Position numbers and translations under genes: made by a program. Below, piece by piece: positions 7,170 to 14,615 of a DNA stretch of 32,302 nt; position 1 is the stretch's first letter, and every line of letters starts with the position of its first letter. The notes under the pieces are model-generated. The model was not told the origin of the DNA. It did not search any database and saw nothing but the letters and a program-made list of their open reading frames with translations. This stretch comes from Phycisphaera mikurensis. GTDB lineage: Bacteria; Planctomycetota; Phycisphaerae; UBA1845. The stretch is taken from contig SBAX01000204.1 of the NCBI GenBank assembly GCA_005240095.1, forward strand, positions 1-32,302, written 5' to 3'.

Positions 7170-7172
7170 CCA

Positions 7173-7382
7173 ATGGGTTGGTGGAAGACGGTTGGTGGGG
7201 CCGTCATCGGCGACGGTCCGGCGAACGTGCTGGATGAATACGCTGAGCGCGGCGCGGTGTGGGCCGAGCCGGCGGTCATCCCGACGGAGGTGCGAAAGCA
7301 AATCGAGGCGCTCTACTTGGAAGACCTGGGTCGTCTTCCGACGGATGAGGAGCTTGAGGCGCTGCTTTCGTTCTGCCGGTGA
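7173..7382 (+). CDS. Small conserved-looking 69-aa protein, MGWW type (arm A)
   Basis: The sequence starts MGWWKTVGGAVIGDGPANVL and continues with an acidic, helical half (TEVRKQIEALYLEDLGRLPT, then EELEALLSFCR). No signal peptide or membrane segment is seen. The start is set by an exceptionally long SD match 8 bases upstream. The Gly-Trp-Trp start followed by VIGDGPA reminds me of a small protein family frequent in Planctomycetota, but that is from memory and function is unknown. It lies about 255 bases after the giant RNA on the same strand and 87 bases before the 218-aa gene, so the three may be one module. Confidence 0.7.
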   Translation: MGWWKTVGGAVIGDGPANVLDEYAERGAVWAEPAVIPTEVRKQIEALYLEDLGRLPTDEELEALLSFCR

Positions 7383-7469
7383 GGCGAGTGCTAGAGGTTC
7401 GTGGTGCACGAGCCAGGGTTACGGCTTTCGGGGTTGTGCCGCAAAACAATCCCACCTGTGGGAGCGGCA

Positions 7470-8126
7470 ATGTATCGGTGTGAGGCGGTAACGGTCGAAG
7501 GCTTCGTGCAACAGCTTGCGGTGACGTACGTGCACCACGGACACCTCTTCTACGTGACCGGGCAGATCCCGGAAGGGAAGGATCCGCGGGCCGTGGACGC
7601 GAAACTCATCGAGCGATACGACCTCAGCGTATCGAGGTGGGCACGTACCCGAGCGAAGGCGATGGGCCGAGCAAGCGTGCAGTACATCCGGCAGGGCCGA
7701 TTCTTCGTGCTGATTGCGACGAAGGGGAGGCACAAGTTCTACGAGCGGGAGTCGGGCATCCGGGACATCCGGCGTCACCCGATCCGGTACGGCGGGTATA
7801 GCATCTCATACCGGCGCGGCGCTGACCGGAAGCGGCACGTGTCCGTACGAATTGCTCCGGATGAGTACCTCCGCTTGAAGGCCCACCTTGTCGGGCTTGC
7901 GCGGCACCGCTCGGTGGAAAATTTATGGGCCGAGTTTTTGCGGCTTCGGTTCGAGCCGTACGCGCCGGTCCGGCGTCAGCTTCTGAACATTCTTCGAGCG
8001 GTAAACCGCCTGCGGAGGGAGGCCGGGTTTGAGCCGGTACCCGTGTCGGCGCTGCGTTTTCGCCGACGTGTAGTGAGGCCGTTCGATCGAGGCACCGCAC
8101 GAAACATGCTTGGGGTGACAGCATGA
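7470..8126 (+). CDS. 218-aa basic protein of unknown function, possible RNA or DNA binder (arm A)
   Basis: The ORF track starts at 7401, but the ATG at 7470 has GGGAG just upstream and begins MYRCEAVTVEGFVQQLAVTY, a natural N-terminus. The chain has a beta-rich first half (HHGHLFYVTGQIPEGKDPRA, VQYIRQGRFFVLIATKGRHKF), a central IRYGGYSISYRR strand and a helical, Arg-rich second half (VRRQLLNILRAVNRLRREAG). It is strongly basic, with no membrane segment, Walker box or clear nuclease motif. I believe similar proteins occur in several copies in Planctomycetota genomes but cannot name the family. Its charge and its place after a giant RNA make a ribonucleoprotein partner attractive. It converges on the SWIM gene with a 212-bp gap that has short GC hairpins but no clear terminator. 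Confidence 0.7.
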   Translation: MYRCEAVTVEGFVQQLAVTYVHHGHLFYVTGQIPEGKDPRAVDAKLIERYDLSVSRWARTRAKAMGRASVQYIRQGRFFVLIATKGRHKFYERESGIRDIRRHPIRYGGYSISYRRGADRKRHVSVRIAPDEYLRLKAHLVGLARHRSVENLWAEFLRLRFEPYAPVRRQLLNILRAVNRLRREAGFEPVPVSALRFRRRVVRPFDRGTARNMLGVTA

Positions 8127-8338
8127 TTAAGCCGGTGCGCAGCAGGCCAGACCAACAGCCGGTGGCCGGCAATTCACGGATGAGACCATCAGCCAGTTTG
8201 CTATCAACACCCCGGGTGCAGCCGGCCGGTTCCGCCGGACCGGGAAAGATTTGCGACCGGACGGAGGCATTGGCGCTCGTCCGTTGCCGGGGGGTTGGGT
8301 ACGGGACCTGGAGGTCAAGCATGGGGACGAGCGGAGGG

Positions 8339-9301
8339 TCAGCCGCGGTTTCGCCCGCCCAGGAATGCGTCCAGGCCGACACCCGATGCGTTCCTATACA
8401 CCGGCTCCATCGCCTCCAGGAATTGTTCCCTGCCCCGCCAGAATGGGAAGCTTCCCAATCGTCTGGGGAGCGCCGCCGACAGCGCGGGAGGGCGGACATC
8501 ACCGACCAGATCATCTAGCAATGGCGCGCCGGGATTGCCCTCCCAGAAGGCGCCAGCGTCCGTCGGCAGAGATTGTGGCGGAAGGGGTATCGTCCGAATA
8601 TTCTCTGAGCCGCTTCGCCGGGCTGCGTTCGTCGATGCCTCCGATGGCCTTCGCCGGGCGGCCTTGGCAGGCCGTGCCAGTTCTGACACTCCGTGGCTGC
8701 AGGCCCCCAGAAGTCCAACGAGCTCCTGCCGGGACATCCCCCGCAGCTTGAAAAGCAAAAACGGGTCGCGGTCGAATTCCTCGCCGAGCAGGTAATAAAC
8801 CGCCGCAATGTGTTTGCAGGGGTTTGACCAGTCCGGACAGGAACATTCAGTCATCAGGTCCTTGAGCTTGTTGGGGAAAAGTGACAGGCCGGTGTCCTTG
8901 AAGGCCTTCTCGATATCCTGGGGCATCTCTCCGGCAAGCAGCTTCGCGGCGAACAGGGCTTGGACGGAGAGCGTCTTGGCGAGCTTCTTCCACTCCGCGC
9001 CGGACAGGGTCTTGACTTCAATGACCACGCTGTAGGGCTTTGGACGGGATCCCTGAACCTTGGCGCTTACGCGTCCCTTGTTGACGCGGAGGTCGAGCAC
9101 TTGTCCGCGACGCGCATAGGAGCGACCGCGCCCCAGCCGCGCGCCGATCTCGAAGCTCTCCAGCACCTCGATCCAGCGTTGGGCCCACCAGCTCTCGCCG
9201 AACGAGCCGCGCTTGGACTGGGCCTTGATGCCGCCTTTGGCCTGGCGCGGCGCAGACCGCGGAAAGAAGTCACGGTAAAAGCCGAAACTTCGCCAAGACA
9301 T
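8339..9301 (-). CDS. SWIM zinc-finger protein (arm A)
   Basis: 320 aa. The SWIM motif C-x-C-x6-C-x-H is complete: C153, C155, C162 and H164 (ECSCPDWSNPCKHIAAVYYL). SWIM domains are zinc-binding DNA or protein interaction modules. In bacteria they are often encoded beside SNF2-family helicases, as here. The N-terminal 130 residues (SFGESWWAQRWIEVLESFEI, GRGRSYARRGQVLDLRV) match the usual front part of these proteins. The C-terminal third is Ala/Arg/Pro-rich and probably disordered. SD AAAGGTAG precedes the ATG. It is the last gene of a three-gene operon, 12 bases after the 115-aa gene. Likely it works with the helicase on DNA. Biological role unknown. Confidence 0.9.
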   Translation of the reverse strand: MSWRSFGFYRDFFPRSAPRQAKGGIKAQSKRGSFGESWWAQRWIEVLESFEIGARLGRGRSYARRGQVLDLRVNKGRVSAKVQGSRPKPYSVVIEVKTLSGAEWKKLAKTLSVQALFAAKLLAGEMPQDIEKAFKDTGLSLFPNKLKDLMTECSCPDWSNPCKHIAAVYYLLGEEFDRDPFLLFKLRGMSRQELVGLLGACSHGVSELARPAKAARRRPSEASTNAARRSGSENIRTIPLPPQSLPTDAGAFWEGNPGAPLLDDLVGDVRPPALSAALPRRLGSFPFWRGREQFLEAMEPVYRNASGVGLDAFLGGRNRG

Positions 9302-9313
9302 AGGAACTACCTT

Positions 9314-9661
9314 TCAAAAGGAAATCTCTCCGCCGACAGGTGGCTCGCTGACCTTCGCGTTTCGTCCAACCCCAATCAGAGCTGCATCCGGCGCCAAGGC
9401 ATCCAAATCGGGTGTGTCATCCGCTCGCTGCTGGACCGGCTTCCCTTCCCTTCGCCGCGCGATGCGCCTCTCATACATCTCACGAATCCAAACGTGAACC
9501 GGTGCCTTCCACGACTCGGCACTGTTGGGTATGTTTTTGATCAGGTTTCGCGGATTCAGGCCCAGCTCCTTTGCCATTCGCAGGGTCTCGACGTTCAGCC
9601 GGCATTTCCGCTTCGCTTTGATCCAGAGAGCCTCCCGCTTTGCTTTGCTTTTTTTGGCCAT
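9314..9661 (-). CDS. Small basic 115-aa protein between helicase and SWIM genes (arm A)
   Basis: MAKKSKAKREALWIKAKRKC begins a strongly basic N-terminus, followed by a helix with RMAKELGLNPRNLIKNIP and an EMYERRIARRREGKP segment. The C-terminal 35 residues are acidic to neutral. It starts one base after the helicase stop, with GGAG inside the helicase end, so it is translationally coupled. Small Lys/Arg-rich proteins of this kind accompany some SNF2-SWIM pairs. I know no function. Nucleic-acid binding is likely from charge alone. Confidence 0.75.
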   Translation of the reverse strand: MAKKSKAKREALWIKAKRKCRLNVETLRMAKELGLNPRNLIKNIPNSAESWKAPVHVWIREMYERRIARRREGKPVQQRADDTPDLDALAPDAALIGVGRNAKVSEPPVGGEISF

Positions 9662-9662
9662 C

Positions 9663-12600
9663 TCACTCCGCCACGGCTCCTTTTCTGAGCCGGAAGAGTT
9701 CCCTCAGCTCGGTTGTCGAAAGCTCGGTCAGCCAACCTTCGCCCGTGCCCACGACCTTCTCGGCCACTTCTTTTTTCCGTTCGATCATCACATCGATCTT
9801 CTCTTCCAGCGTACCCACGCAGAGGAACTTGTGCACTTGGACGTTCCTGGTCTGGCCGATGCGGAAGGCACGATCGGTGGCTTGGTTCTCGACGGCCGGG
9901 TTCCACCAACGATCGAAGTGGAATACGTGGTTCGCGCGGGTCAGGTTCAAACCCGTTCCGCCGGCCTTGAGCGAGAGAATAAAGATGTTCGGGCCACCGC
10001 TTCCTGGCCCATGGCCGCTTCCGTTCTCGCCATCGCCCTGGAAGCGTTGAATCAACCGATCGCGTTGGTTTTTCGTCACCCCTCCGTGGAGGAACAACAC
10101 CTCGCGCCCGAAGGTCTCCTGCAGGTGTCTCCGGAGAATCTCGCCCATCTCGGAAAACTGTGAGAAAATAAGTGCTCGATCCCCGACGGAAATGAGTTCC
10201 TCCAGCATCTCGGTGAGGCGTGCCAGCTTTCCGGAACGACCGCCAATCGCCGAGTTGTCACCCAGGAACTGGGCCGGGTGGTTACACACCTGTTTGAGTT
10301 TTGAGAGCGTGGCCAAGATCATCCCTTTGCGCTGGATGCCCTTCGCCGACTGCAGTTCACCTTCCGCTTCCTTGACCACCGCAGCATAGAGCGAGGCCTG
10401 TTCCTTGGTCAGCGTGCAGAAAACCTTCATCTCCATCTTTTCAGGTAGGTCGGCGATGATGGACTTGTCCGTCTTAAGCCGCCGGAGAATGAATGGTCCG
10501 GTGATGCGCTTGAGACGGCGGGCGGCTTCCGGGTCACGGCTGGCCTGGATGGGAATGAAGAACGTGCGTTTGAACTCGGCTTGCGTTCCCAGCAGCCCGG
10601 GATTCAAGAACTCGAAGATGGACCAAAGATCGCCGACGTTGTTCTCGACCGGCGTCCCGGTCAGGGTAATCCTGTAATCACCGGGAAGCGCCCGAGCGGC
10701 CTTGGCCTGCTTGGTCTCGGGGTTCTTGATGTTCTGAGCTTCGTCAAGGACGACGCCCGCCCAGGGCACATCCTTGAGAACCTCAAGATCCCGGTGCAGC
10801 AGCGCATAGCTGGAAATGACAATCGCCTGTCGCTGCGCTTCCTTCTCGAAGGCGGCGCCTTTGGCGCGGGCAACGCCGTGGTGCACCATCACGGGCAGCT
10901 CCGGCGTGAAGCGGGCGGCCTCCTTTTGCCAGTTGCCCACGACGGACGTGGGGCAGATCAGCAGCACCGGGCGTTGACCGTTAGCGTGCCAGTCCCGTTG
11001 CACTAGCGCCAAAGTCTGGATGGTCTTGCCCAATCCCATGTCGTCCGCCAGGCACGCGCCCAGACGCCACCGCCGAAGGAAGCCGAGCCACGAATAGCCC
11101 CGAATCTGGTACGGACGCAGAACGCCGTTGAAGTCGTGCGGTGGAGGAAGCTCCTCGAACGCTTGGCGCCCGTGGAGTTGGGCAAGCAGTTGGTCCATCC
11201 AGCCGTCTGCGGTGACGCCATCGAAGGCCAATGGGCCTGAAGAGTCGCCGGCCCCCAAGGCCATCTCCACGATCTCGCGCACGGTAGCCTTGCCTGGGCC
11301 CTTTTTCTTCCAGAAGTCGAGGGCCGCCTGAATCTCTTCGGCGCTCATCTGCACCCACTGGCCGCGGACATGGACCAGGGGCGCCTTGAGCTTGGCCAGC
11401 GTCTGCAGCTCCTCGAAAGTGAGCTTCTCCTCCCCGAGGGCCACCTGCCAATCGAATTGCACCACTGTGCTAAGAGACAGATCGCTGGCACTCTGCATCT
11501 TCGGACTCTTGACGTTGGCCCGGGCGGTAAGACGGAGCTTGGTCCCCTTGCGCGTCCACCACGCCGGCAGCATGACGCTGAACCCAGCCTGCTCCAGCGC
11601 CGCCGCCTTCTCCGTCAGAAACTCATGCGCGCCGCTCACGTCGAGGGAGTAACCTGTGGGCACAGCGGTCTTCAGACTGGCTTCGATCCGCGGGCAGATT
11701 CCCGAGGCTTGGCCCAACGATAGCAGGAGGTACTCCTTGGCGTCAAATCCATTGCGTCGGAGTATCGTGGCCTTGGGGCCCCGCGCGTGCCATGCCTCCT
11801 CCGCCGCGACGAGCAAGCTGGGATCGTCGGCGGCCTGCAGCAGATAGCGAACGTTCCATGGATGTTTGCCGGGATACACTCCGGCGCCGCCCTCAACCTC
11901 CGGTTCCTCCAGCCGGAACGAGAGTCGAAAAGGTGAGGCTACCGAAACGGCGATCGGGCGCTGCCATTCACAAACCTGGTCCGCGAAGGTGGCCAGCTCG
12001 CCAGCGTCGCCCTCCAGGCAACCGTCTGCAGCCCGCAGGGCATACAGCCACTGATCGTGCAGAGTTTCGAACACCGCTGCTCTCGCGGTTTTTCGTTGGC
12101 CGCGCCGAGCATCCTTCTGCGGTGCCATCGCCGGCGCATGTTGCGGTGGGGCCGCACTCCGGACGAGATAGTCGACGACCCTCCCAAGAAAGTCGGACAG
12201 CGCGGCGAGGGCTGGGGTCTGTGGCGGAGACCCTCCGTTGACGGTCAGCGCCCGCGCGATCGCCGGCATCGCCTTGGCGAGTTTCGCAGGCGCGTCGGCA
12301 TCGTGACCGGCAAAGACCGGCTTCCAGCATGCGCGGTACGTTCCATGGTCAGCGACCACGTCCGGCAGGAATTGCTGCCTCGTGACCGTCGCACCGGCCA
12401 ACCGCATCGCCCACGACCAAAACCTCAGGTCGTTTCCGATGATGACACCCGGCGCCAGCGTCGGCTTCTCTACGCATGCGCAGAGAAGCTCCACCGCCTG
12501 TTGGAGCGTGAGGCCAACGGCCGTGACCGTCCACGGTGCAAGTTGTGGCTTGGAGGCGGACGTTGGCGGTGCAACAATGAGCGGGCACGACGCAAGGGGA

Positions 12601-12857
12601 AGGCCAGCGTGAGTGGGAACCCAAGCAGTGAGATCTCCGATCTGATGCTTCGAAGGCGAGGGAAAGACGCCCACCTCGGCCAGCACCGCTAAGAGCGGTG
12701 CGGCACCGGCATCGTAAGGTGAGCGTTCGCATGCCTGTGCCTTTGGCCCAGGCTTCGATCGTTTGGCAAGACTTCGGGCCTGCGCCTCGGTTGCACCAGC
12801 CTGCTCACCCCATAGTCGCAGGTCCCCGTCGATTACTCCCGCATGTAGTACGATCAT
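9663..12857 (-). CDS. SNF2-family helicase/translocase (arm A)
   Basis: 1064 aa, the normal length for bacterial SNF2 helicases with a long N-terminal accessory region. The start MIVLHAGVIDGDLRLWGE is typical of the family. Motif I is DDMGLGKT (605-612), motif II is DEAQ (705-708), motif III is TGTP (733-736), and near the C-terminus is ATDRAFRIGQ (motif VI). All catalytic motifs are intact, so it should be an active ATP-driven double-stranded DNA translocase. Residues about 450-580 are the SNF2-associated region leading into RPYQIRGYSWLGFL. The 115-aa and SWIM genes follow on the same strand almost without gaps. The SD is weak. The upstream 323-bp gap has direct and inverted repeats that may control it. 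Possible jobs are repair, transcription recycling or defence, and context does not decide. Confidence 0.95.
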   Translation of the reverse strand: MIVLHAGVIDGDLRLWGEQAGATEAQARSLAKRSKPGPKAQACERSPYDAGAAPLLAVLAEVGVFPSPSKHQIGDLTAWVPTHAGLPLASCPLIVAPPTSASKPQLAPWTVTAVGLTLQQAVELLCACVEKPTLAPGVIIGNDLRFWSWAMRLAGATVTRQQFLPDVVADHGTYRACWKPVFAGHDADAPAKLAKAMPAIARALTVNGGSPPQTPALAALSDFLGRVVDYLVRSAAPPQHAPAMAPQKDARRGQRKTARAAVFETLHDQWLYALRAADGCLEGDAGELATFADQVCEWQRPIAVSVASPFRLSFRLEEPEVEGGAGVYPGKHPWNVRYLLQAADDPSLLVAAEEAWHARGPKATILRRNGFDAKEYLLLSLGQASGICPRIEASLKTAVPTGYSLDVSGAHEFLTEKAAALEQAGFSVMLPAWWTRKGTKLRLTARANVKSPKMQSASDLSLSTVVQFDWQVALGEEKLTFEELQTLAKLKAPLVHVRGQWVQMSAEEIQAALDFWKKKGPGKATVREIVEMALGAGDSSGPLAFDGVTADGWMDQLLAQLHGRQAFEELPPPHDFNGVLRPYQIRGYSWLGFLRRWRLGACLADDMGLGKTIQTLALVQRDWHANGQRPVLLICPTSVVGNWQKEAARFTPELPVMVHHGVARAKGAAFEKEAQRQAIVISSYALLHRDLEVLKDVPWAGVVLDEAQNIKNPETKQAKAARALPGDYRITLTGTPVENNVGDLWSIFEFLNPGLLGTQAEFKRTFFIPIQASRDPEAARRLKRITGPFILRRLKTDKSIIADLPEKMEMKVFCTLTKEQASLYAAVVKEAEGELQSAKGIQRKGMILATLSKLKQVCNHPAQFLGDNSAIGGRSGKLARLTEMLEELISVGDRALIFSQFSEMGEILRRHLQETFGREVLFLHGGVTKNQRDRLIQRFQGDGENGSGHGPGSGGPNIFILSLKAGGTGLNLTRANHVFHFDRWWNPAVENQATDRAFRIGQTRNVQVHKFLCVGTLEEKIDVMIERKKEVAEKVVGTGEGWLTELSTTELRELFRLRKGAVAE

Positions 12858-12909
12858 ACTCAGACTCGCCGTACAGCCGTGCCCATCGCCGGACGGATGC
12901 TCTTGAATG

Positions 12910-12983
12910 CCGCTGACCGCGTACGGTGTTCACCGGGCAGTATACAACCACTGCCCGCTCCTTGCGCAGACCGCTGACCGCGT
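12910..12983. repeat. 13-bp direct repeats upstream of the helicase operon (arm A)
   Basis: CCGCTGACCGCGT occurs at 12910-12922 and 12971-12983. The copies start 61 bp apart, about six helical turns, in the space between the recombinase and helicase genes. This suits a two-site operator. Confidence 0.5.
12935..12956. promoter_or_regulatory. Inverted repeat containing a TATACT -10-like hexamer (arm A)
   Basis: GGGCAGT/ACTGCCC, 7-bp arms with an 8-bp loop, lies between the two direct repeats. Read towards the helicase, TATACT runs across the loop and the second arm. No good -35 is seen. A repressor-covered promoter is plausible. Confidence 0.4.
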
Positions 12984-13143
12984 GGCGATGCGACGACGCA
13001 GCGCGCTGTGAAATCTTGCATGGGAGGTTCCTCTGGGCGTGATGGTTGGGGGCTCCAGAGCCTCGGGCTGGCGGGTCCCGCTGTTCGCCGGTCACCGACG
13101 CAAGCGAATGCCGGGGTCGTGTCGGTTCCCTCGGCGCGCGCAG

Positions 13144-13160
13144 CGCTCCGCAAAGGAGCG
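13144..13160 (-). terminator. Hairpin after the recombinase gene (arm A)
   Basis: CGCTCC/GGAGCG stem about 20 bases past the recombinase stop. It has no T-run in the recombinase direction, but it has a TTATTATTATT stretch on the other side, so it may act mainly for opposing transcripts. Confidence 0.3.
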
Positions 13161-13180
13161 GTGTCTTATTATTATTAAAG

Positions 13181-14152
13181 TCAGAAGAGTTCATCGAGCG
13201 CCGCCTCTTTCTGCGCTTCGGAGGGCTGAACGTACCGCCAGATGTATCGCTCGGAGCTTTGGCCGGAAAGCTCCATCGCGTACTGCACGCCGTACTTCTC
13301 CGCAGCGCGGCGGAGGCAGGTGTGCCGCAGGAGGTGGGCGTGCAGGCGTATCTTCTGGTCATCGGGGAGGCGGATGTTGGCCTGGTCGGCAATGGCTTTG
13401 AGGGCCTCATCGACATTCTGGCGGGCGAGCCGGGCGCCGGACCGAGTGCAGAAAAGCGGCCTCGGCCTTCGGCCTCGCACCTCGTCAATGTAGCGGTCGA
13501 GGGCCTGTCGCGCCTGGCCGGCGACGAAGACCGCACGGGATACCTGCCGGCCCTTGCGTCGGACGTTGTGGAAGTGCTTGCCCCGGTACTGGTCGAGGTC
13601 CAGTCGAAGGAGCTCCGAGACGCGCAGACCGGTACGAAGGAGCACCAGGAAGATAGCGAGGTCGCGCGCGGGCTGCTGGCTACGACGGCGCCGGACGTGA
13701 ACAAGCTGCTCGGCGGCGGCCTTCAGGCGGGTGATGTCGATATCGCGCAGCCCCCTCCACTCCGGGGCATCCACACGGATGTCGAGGATCCGCTCGGTGG
13801 GGTTGCCGGCCAGGAATGGGCGGCGCCCATGGATCCAGCGGGCGCAGTGCCGGAGTGTTGCGAGCACCCGGTTGATCGTGGTCGGGTTGCGTTTCTCGCC
13901 TTGCAGTCGCTTCACGAAGTCCGCCGTGATCGACCTGGTCCACAGATCGGCCTGGTCGCTTTTTGTCGTTTCGGAGAAGAAGTTGAGAAAAAGGTTCAGG
14001 TCTCTCGTCTTTGCGAGGATCGTATTCTCAGAGTTCGCCCCGGCCTCCAGGGCCAAGTAGAGGTTGCACCAGGCCAGAAGGCTGTCGCGCTGTTCGGAGG
14101 GGACGAGCTGGACCGTCGCGGGATTTGCTGGGGCGATTGAGGAGGTGAGCAC
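13181..14152 (-). CDS. Tyrosine recombinase/integrase (arm A)
   Basis: 323 aa. The N-terminal SAM-like core-binding domain (residues 20-110) is followed by the catalytic domain. Catalytic residues seen: R177 in RTGLRVSELL, K200 in RRKGRQV, H273 and R276 in HLLRHT, nucleophile Y307 in WRYVQPS. The sixth position, usually His or Trp, is Gln (GQSSERY). The size and layout are those of Xer-like phage and plasmid integrases, which cut and join DNA at short sites with 6-8 bp between arms. A perfect dif-like site lies 93 bp before its start and is the obvious candidate substrate. The GTG start coincides with the predicted transcription start and has no SD, suggesting a leaderless mRNA. Hairpin-telomere resolvases use related chemistry, but nothing here identifies it as one. 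Confidence 0.92.
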   Translation of the reverse strand: MLTSSIAPANPATVQLVPSEQRDSLLAWCNLYLALEAGANSENTILAKTRDLNLFLNFFSETTKSDQADLWTRSITADFVKRLQGEKRNPTTINRVLATLRHCARWIHGRRPFLAGNPTERILDIRVDAPEWRGLRDIDITRLKAAAEQLVHVRRRRSQQPARDLAIFLVLLRTGLRVSELLRLDLDQYRGKHFHNVRRKGRQVSRAVFVAGQARQALDRYIDEVRGRRPRPLFCTRSGARLARQNVDEALKAIADQANIRLPDDQKIRLHAHLLRHTCLRRAAEKYGVQYAMELSGQSSERYIWRYVQPSEAQKEAALDELF

Positions 14153-14158
14153 GACCTA

Positions 14159-14188
14159 AGAATAGCACGAATTTCTTATGTCATGCAA
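14159..14188 (-). promoter_or_regulatory. Predicted recombinase promoter, leaderless (arm A)
   Basis: On the coding strand: TTGCAT, 18-bp spacer, TATTCT, then six bases before the GTG start codon. A half-site of the dif-like palindrome (TATGACATAA type) overlaps the -35, so the recombinase could repress itself. Confidence 0.55.
14176..14185. repeat. Half-site TTATGTCATG of the dif-like palindrome (arm A)
   Basis: Shares TTATGTCAT with the full site at 14246-14273 and overlaps the recombinase -35. No matching second arm is seen at a 6-bp spacing. Confidence 0.5.
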
Positions 14189-14245
14189 TAGTTTTCGTTC
14201 TCGGCGGGCGGTGCCAACGCGGTGTCAAGCGCTTGGCATGGATTG

Positions 14246-14273
14246 GTATGACATAAGGTATATTATGTCATAC
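14246..14273. other. dif-like 28-bp recombination site, candidate attachment site (arm A)
   Basis: 11-bp arm GTATGACATAA, 6-bp centre GGTATA, 11-bp arm TTATGTCATAC. The arms are perfect inverted repeats. The 11-6-11 plan and the inner bases CATAA and TTATG are those of Xer dif sites. Against E. coli dif recalled from memory, about 19 of 28 bases agree. It lies 93 bp before a tyrosine recombinase gene and marks the change from plasmid-like genes to the dehydrogenase and hydrolase genes. An operator is the alternative. Confidence 0.65.
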
Positions 14274-14387
14274 AAAGGAAGGGGCACGATGTTACGGCGC
14301 GCGTCTCCTCGCGGGAAATGCAATTCGTCCGGTTCGCATTCCCCGCAGGTTGCCTCGTGTCGCGCCCGGGGATCGCCACTATCGGGC

Positions 14388-14400
14388 GAGACAGTGTCTC
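14388..14400. repeat. Inverted repeat GAGACA-G-TGTCTC (arm A)
   Basis: A perfect 6-bp-arm palindrome in the 463-bp gene-free stretch 14153-14615, between the recombinase and the dehydrogenase. It may be an operator. That stretch otherwise holds the recombinase promoter, the dif-like site and a short tandem repeat. Confidence 0.3.
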
Positions 14401-14494
14401 TGATGATGGATACTTTGGGAGCTTGGGGGCGGTGGCTCGCGCGTTCGGCGGGGTGGAGCTTGCCTTTCCAGGCGGAACGCGAACGTGCAGCCGA

Positions 14495-14518
14495 GGCTGG
14501 ATGGGCTGGATGGGCTGG
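14495..14518. repeat. Tandem repeat GGCTGGATG, 2.7 copies (arm A)
   Basis: Two full 9-bp units and GGCTGG of a third lie head to tail. No gene covers them convincingly. Confidence 0.7.
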
Positions 14519-14615
14519 CGCGCGGCGAGTAACGTTTCAAAAAGCGCCGCCGGCAAGTAGCATGGCGCTGAGGTACGCGAAAACGGGAACGTTCCTTACG
14601 GAGTGCGCGGCAACG

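Noticed and set aside
12805-13704. 299-aa ORF over the recombinase and its downstream gap (mirror 18599-19498)
   Set aside because: Ser/Arg/Thr-rich shadow frame of a clear recombinase gene.
13046-14140. 364-aa ORF antisense to the recombinase
   Set aside because: It mirrors the codon pattern of the recombinase; no domain or SD.
14263-14556. 97-aa ORF between recombinase and dehydrogenase (mirror 17747-18040)
   Set aside because: Includes the tandem repeat as QPIQPIQP, with no SD and low-complexity composition.
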